DNA from: Thalassoglobus neptunius
Lineage (GTDB): Bacteria > Planctomycetota > Planctomycetia > Planctomycetales > Planctomycetaceae
Direction of reading: 5' to 3'
DNA length: 64,000 bases
Assembly: GCF_007859735.1 (NCBI RefSeq)
Contig: NZ_SIHI01000001.1
Location: forward strand, 2,778,884-2,842,883
The position numbers were made by a program, and so were the translations under genes. Below the pieces are notes generated by a model. That model had not been told where the DNA came from and did not search any database. It saw only the letters and a program-made list of their open reading frames with translations. Every line of letters begins with the position of its first letter. Position 1 is the first letter of the stretch. This document shows, piece after piece, positions 59,810 to 64,000 of this stretch.

Positions 59810-62554
59810 TTATGACTTTGCGAGGTCTCGGAGGACTTTGTGAAGAATTCCGCCGTTTCGGTAGTACTCGACTTCCACAGGGGTGTCGATGCGGCAGGTG
59901 GTGATGAAGTGCACTTCGTCCCCGTTGGCTTTTCGGGCTGTGACTTCGATCGCCTGCTGCGGTTTCAGGGAATCGTCGAGAGCGATGTCGAAGGTTTCGG
60001 TTCCATCGAGATCGAAGGCTTCTCGGCTTTCACCTTCTCGGAACTGGAGAGGCAAGACGCCCATTCCGATCAGATTTGAGCGATGAATTCTCTCGAAGCT
60101 TTCTGCGATAACGGCGCGAATTCCGAGTTGCTGTGTTCCCTTGGCTGCCCAGTCGCGGGAGGAACCGGTTCCGTATTCTTTCCCTGCGAGGGCGATCAGC
60201 GGAGTTCCAGATTCCTGATACTTCATCGATGCATCAAAGATCGACATCTGCTCGCCGGTTGGAAGGTAGGTCGTCACGCCCCCTTCGGTGCCTGGGGCGA
60301 GTTGATTTCGCAAGCGAATATTGGCGAAAGTTCCACGCGTCATCACGCGGTCGTTGCCTCGTCGACTTCCGTAGCTGTTGAAGTCGGTCGGAGCGATTCC
60401 GTTTTCCTGAAGGAACCGGCCCGCTGGTGAATCAGCTTTGATTGCCCCAGCTGGGCTGATGTGGTCGGTCGTCGTCGAGTCTCCCACTGAGACCAGACAC
60501 CGGGCTGACTCGATCGACTTGATGGCAGGCGCCTCTTCAGGCATGTCGACAAAGAATGGAGGTTCCTGAACGTAAGTGCTGCTGGGATCCCATTGATACA
60601 GATCGCCAAGGGCACCTTCGATCGATTGCCATTCTTTGGGGCCGTCACTCGCCTGCGAGTATTCACGTTGGAATGTCTCAGGAGAGATGGAAGCGGCGAT
60701 GGTGTCCGCAATTTCCTTCTGTGTTGGCCAGATATCCTTGAGGTAGACGTCGTTGCCGTCCTGGTCCTGTCCGATCGGATCGGTGAGAAGATCGATGTCT
60801 GTCGTCCCTGCGATGGCGTAGGCGACGACGAGAGGCGGACTGGCGAGATAATTCGCTTTGACGTGAGGATTGACGCGACCTTCGAAATTTCGATTTCCGG
60901 AGAGGACGGAGCAGGCCACCAGATCTCCCGTTGTGATCGCTTCCGCGATGGGATCAGGCAGCGGTCCGCTGTTTCCAATGCAGGTCGTGCATCCGTAACC
61001 GACGAGATTGAATCCCATCGCATTAAGTGGTTCGTCGAGTTTTGCCTGCTCGAGATAATCGGTCACGACACGGCTTCCCGGAGCGAGGCTGGTTTTCACC
61101 CACGGTTGACTCTTCAGGCCTTTTTTCACCGCATTCCGAGCGAGCAATCCTGCTCCGATCATGACGGAAGGGTTGCTGGTATTGGTGCAACTTGTAATCG
61201 CAGCGATGACCACAGCCCCGTGCTTTAGCTCGAAGTTGTTTCCGTCATACTCAACGGGTACTCCGTTGAAGCCGGGATCTTCCGCGACAGCTACAGGGGC
61301 TCCACCTTCTGAAACCATTGTTTCCGGAGTGGAATTCGCGGCGGGTGTCAGCTTGCCGAACGTAGCACTGAGATCTTGTTCCCACTGGCTTTTCATTCCG
61401 GAAAGCAGGATGCGATCTTGAGGACGTTTCGGCCCAGCGAGAGAAGGTTCGATCGTTCCCATATCGAGACCGAGCGTCGTTGTGAATTCCGGGGACGGTG
61501 AATCGTCCGTGCGGAACATTCCCTGTGCTTTGTAGTACTTCTCGACGAGCTCCACCTGATCGTCTGATCGACCGGTGCGTTGGAGATAGCGAAGAGTTTC
61601 GTCGTCGACTGGGAAGAATCCCATCGTCGCTCCGTATTCCGGAGCCATGTTCGCGATGGTCGCTCGATCCGGAAGCGACATGCTCGTCAGTCCCGGCCCG
61701 AAGAACTCCACAAATTTTCCGACCACGCCGTGAGCGCGGAGCGTTTGGGTGACCGTCAACACGAGGTCTGTCGCTGTCGCTCCTTCGGGGAGTTTTCCGG
61801 AAAGTTCGAATCCGACCACTTCCGGGAGGAGCATGTAAATTGGCTGTCCAAGCATCACAGCTTCAGCTTCGATTCCACCGACGCCCCAACCGACAACTCC
61901 CAATCCGTTGATCATTGTGGTGTGCGAGTCCGTTCCGACCAGTGAGTCCGGATAGACAACGCCATTGCTATCGAGTGCAACGCCTGCGAGGTATTCGAGG
62001 TTCACCTGATGGACGATACCTGTCGCGGGAGGAATCACACGGAAGTTCTGAAACGCCTGCTGTCCCCACTTCAAGAATTGATAGCGTTCGTAATTGCGTT
62101 CGAATTCTTTGTCGACATTGAACTGGAGTGCCAGTTGCGTTGCGAATTTGTCGACTTGAACGCTGTGATCAATTACAAGGTCGCACTGCACAAGCGGATT
62201 GATCTTCTTGGGATCTCCACCCATGCGAACCATTGCCTCACGCAATGCCGCCAGGTCGACAACCGCCGGGACACCTGTGAAGTCCTGCAAGACAACACGG
62301 CCGGGATTGAAAGGAATTTCGAGGGGATTCGGGTTCTGCGGGCTCCAGGCAGCGATGTTCTTGACATCGTCTTCGGTCACGATGAAGCCGTCACAATTCC
62401 GAAGTGCTGCTTCGAGCAAAACTCGAATCGAGAACGGGAGACGATCGAGGTTGACCAGCCCCTGTTCGGCGAGAGTCTGAAGCTGGTAAAACTTGTAGTC
62501 GCCAGACTTCGTGGACAGGGTTGCTTCGGCGTTGAATGGATTCCCTGAACTCAT
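59810..62554 (-). CDS. acnA: aconitate hydratase A
   Basis: A 914-residue aconitase. Cluster-binding cysteines are visible in [13 protein letters not shown] and in [15 protein letters not shown], with [20 protein letters not shown] near the N-terminus and [14 protein letters not shown]-like [20 protein letters not shown] near the C-terminus. It interconverts citrate and isocitrate in the TCA cycle. The ATG at 62554 follows GGGAGAAGAAAAGCG. Length fits the AcnA group. Confidence 0.95.
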   Translation of the reverse strand: MSSGNPFNAEATLSTKSGDYKFYQLQTLAEQGLVNLDRLPFSIRVLLEAALRNCDGFIVTEDDVKNIAAWSPQNPNPLEIPFNPGRVVLQDFTGVPAVVDLAALREAMVRMGGDPKKINPLVQCDLVIDHSVQVDKFATQLALQFNVDKEFERNYERYQFLKWGQQAFQNFRVIPPATGIVHQVNLEYLAGVALDSNGVVYPDSLVGTDSHTTMINGLGVVGWGVGGIEAEAVMLGQPIYMLLPEVVGFELSGKLPEGATATDLVLTVTQTLRAHGVVGKFVEFFGPGLTSMSLPDRATIANMAPEYGATMGFFPVDDETLRYLQRTGRSDDQVELVEKYYKAQGMFRTDDSPSPEFTTTLGLDMGTIEPSLAGPKRPQDRILLSGMKSQWEQDLSATFGKLTPAANSTPETMVSEGGAPVAVAEDPGFNGVPVEYDGNNFELKHGAVVIAAITSCTNTSNPSVMIGAGLLARNAVKKGLKSQPWVKTSLAPGSRVVTDYLEQAKLDEPLNAMGFNLVGYGCTTCIGNSGPLPDPIAEAITTGDLVACSVLSGNRNFEGRVNPHVKANYLASPPLVVAYAIAGTTDIDLLTDPIGQDQDGNDVYLKDIWPTQKEIADTIAASISPETFQREYSQASDGPKEWQSIEGALGDLYQWDPSSTYVQEPPFFVDMPEEAPAIKSIESARCLVSVGDSTTTDHISPAGAIKADSPAGRFLQENGIAPTDFNSYGSRRGNDRVMTRGTFANIRLRNQLAPGTEGGVTTYLPTGEQMSIFDASMKYQESGTPLIALAGKEYGTGSSRDWAAKGTQQLGIRAVIAESFERIHRSNLIGMGVLPLQFREGESREAFDLDGTETFDIALDDSLKPQQAIEVTARKANGDEVHFITTCRIDTPVEVEYYRNGGILHKVLRDLAKS

Positions 62555-62860
62555 CGCTTTTCTTCTCCCAGGCTATTCTTGAGCATCAGTCGAACGGATG
62601 TTCGCACTGGCAAACACTGCTTCGTGCCAGAGACAAACCGTTCGGTCGAGCACGTCAGAAAAGCGAATGACCCTTTCCTGAACCCTCGACACAAATTTTC
62701 AGTTCTGTCGTGAGAAGCAGATTTTGTCCGCAAACGTTCTCTCGACAGCGAGCACTCATGCATCTCAACTGTTCTGCAAAGCGTACCAAAGCCGGTTAGG
62801 GCCGAGAAGTATTGCGGCACGGTTCCCTGCGATAATCAGACTTTGCTGAAAGATTGACAA
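62555..62860. other. 306-base gap between acnA and rsmB
   Basis: Holds the acnA promoter region. No RNA gene, repeat or convincing open frame is visible. A short frame on the minus strand has no ribosome site. Confidence 0.4.
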
Positions 62861-64000
62861 TCAATCTCGCATCAGCAGAGCTTGATACCCTCCATCTGAC
62901 GGCTGTCCCGGAAAGTGCTTTTGCTCTCGAATCAATTTCACGTCATCGCGTTGATCAACGACCGACTGGACCAGTTTTTCGTTTTCTTCGGGGTCGATGC
63001 TGCAGGTTGAATAGACAATTCTCCCGCCCGATTTCGTCTGATCGATCGCCTGCGTCAGGAGTCTTCGTTGAAGAGGAACAAGCGATTGAAAGTCACCCGG
63101 CAGCAATCTCCAGCGAGCTTCTGGACGCTTCCCAAGCACTCCCGTATTCGAACAGGGAACGTCCACCACAGCGGCGTCGACGGCATTCGCAGGGAAGGAT
63201 GTTTCATTCTCATTGACGAGATGAGTTTCAATGCAGGTCAGTTGGAGTCGACGAGCATTTTCGTTGATCATCCGTAACCGATTCGCTCCGGTATCACACG
63301 CGATGATCCGTCCTCGGTTCTCCATCCTCTCCGCCATGTGGGTCGATTTTCCTCCGGGAGCTGCACAGAGATCGAGAACGGTTTCTCCCGGTTGTGGATC
63401 AAGCAGGTCCGTAACCGCCATTGCTGAGATGTCCTGAACGCTGAACCATCCTTCGTCGTACCCCGGCAAGTCGATAATCGCAACATGCCCGTCGATTTGA
63501 ATGGACTCCGGAAGTTGTCCCGGTTGCGCCTTCACCTCCGCTGCCGCTAACACCTCGAGCGTTTTTTCGCGATCGGTTTGAAGGGGATTGACCCGCATCC
63601 ACATCCTTCCGGGAGTCGTCAACCACAAGGCGAGTTGCAAGCGTTGCTCGTCGGACTCTGTCGGGAATCGTTGAATCAACCACTGAGGAAGACTCCCCAC
63701 ATCGCTGACGTAAGAGAGTGAATCAACAGTGGGCGACCAGAAGAGATTGCTGTCGAATTTCACCACCTCGTAGTTTGCCTCATCAGGCCGGGAACGCCTG
63801 ATCGGAAGCTCCGATGCGCTCAGCTGCGCAAGATCGATCTCATCAACCGGTTTTCGACTGACGATGCTGCGCTCGATGGACCGCAGGACACCATTCAAAA
63901 ATCCGGCAGCTCTTGGTCGATCGATTCGCCGACACAATTCCACAGTTTCGTGAACTGCTGCATGGGATGGGTAGTGAGGCAGAAAGACAAGCTGCAAACA
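62861..64000 (-). CDS. rsmB: 16S rRNA (cytosine-C5) methyltransferase RsmB, N-terminus beyond the window
   Basis: At least 380 codons, still open at the right edge. An N-terminal NusB-like domain (VHETVELCRRIDRPRAAGFL) is followed by the methyltransferase. SAM motif VLDLCAAPGGKSTH, the catalytic Cys in DVPCSNTGVLGKRPEARW and the second Cys in YSTCSIDPEENEKLV fit RsmB, which methylates C967 of 16S rRNA. The start codon is not in the window. Confidence 0.88.
   Translation of the reverse strand, partial: CLQLVFLPHYPSHAAVHETVELCRRIDRPRAAGFLNGVLRSIERSIVSRKPVDEIDLAQLSASELPIRRSRPDEANYEVVKFDSNLFWSPTVDSLSYVSDVGSLPQWLIQRFPTESDEQRLQLALWLTTPGRMWMRVNPLQTDREKTLEVLAAAEVKAQPGQLPESIQIDGHVAIIDLPGYDEGWFSVQDISAMAVTDLLDPQPGETVLDLCAAPGGKSTHMAERMENRGRIIACDTGANRLRMINENARRLQLTCIETHLVNENETSFPANAVDAAVVDVPCSNTGVLGKRPEARWRLLPGDFQSLVPLQRRLLTQAIDQTKSGGRIVYSTCSIDPEENEKLVQSVVDQRDDVKLIREQKHFPGQPSDGGYQALLMRD

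Noticed and set aside
62551-62820. Short minus-strand frame upstream of acnA
   Set aside because: No ribosome site and no homologous look; it is probably the acnA promoter region.

Overview
The window looks like a planctomycete chromosome (Planctomycetia) carrying a large prophage or phage-like element. The host part has a sucrose-phosphate synthase/amylosucrase operon, an OprO/P-type porin, a cysteine-rich secreted protein of a kind I associate with planctomycetes, AcnA and RsmB. Several host genes lack a clear Shine-Dalgarno sequence. From the left edge to about 46 kb nearly every gene lies on the minus strand, is packed with ATGA/TGATG overlaps, has a strong purine-rich ribosome site and encodes phage-type proteins. 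I see no integrase, portal, capsid or tail gene, so the element continues beyond the left edge. A tRNA-Pro(GGG) gene at 46719-46791, whose 3' end faces the element, is the most likely right boundary.

Reading in the direction of transcription (right to left), the element holds: a tail-anchored membrane protein and a zinc-ribbon protein (44.7-45.8 kb, ending in a strong terminator); replication initiator and helicase-loader-like genes (42.7-44.4 kb); small nucleases, a DPPF adenine methyltransferase, a SNF2-type helicase and a RuvC-like resolvase (36.6-41.4 kb); an excisionase-like HTH protein; RecE/RecT-type recombination (33.8-36.0 kb); a Fis-type mini-protein, a second helicase/methyltransferase pair, DUF3310 and ThyX (27-33 kb); a C5-cytosine methyltransferase, an exonuclease and further HTH proteins (22-26 kb); an NPPF-type methyltransferase (19-21 kb); many small unknown genes plus two DUF5131-type proteins (9-18 kb); the terminase (6.2-8.6 kb); and, past the terminase, a RavA-like MoxR ATPase, a SLOG-type protein, a ViaA-like VWA protein and a DUF262 protein (0-6 kb).

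The most striking structure is regulatory. Six transcription units (VWA, MoxR, an 18.5-kb gene, a 21.4-kb gene ahead of the large methyltransferase, the 24.0-kb gene, and recE-recT) start with the same 61-bp module. Each has a sigma70-like promoter with a 17-bp spacer that holds a TCG-N9-CGA element, and a second copy exactly 40 bp upstream. Most of these messenger RNAs would then begin with a 5'-terminal stem-loop, and a second hairpin, often with a GNNGA pentaloop, sits just before the ribosome site. This ties the RavA/ViaA-like pair, recombination and DNA modification into one regulon that I do not recognise from known phages.

To the right of tRNA-Pro lie a beta-helix protein and a small partner on the plus strand, the secreted and porin genes, the sucrose/alpha-glucan operon with a divergent HAD phosphatase, and a secreted-protein gene whose signal-peptide region is interrupted by 15 copies of a 16-bp repeat that puts it out of frame. 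An IS5-family transposase remnant, tRNA-Gln(CTG), acnA and a truncated rsmB complete the window.
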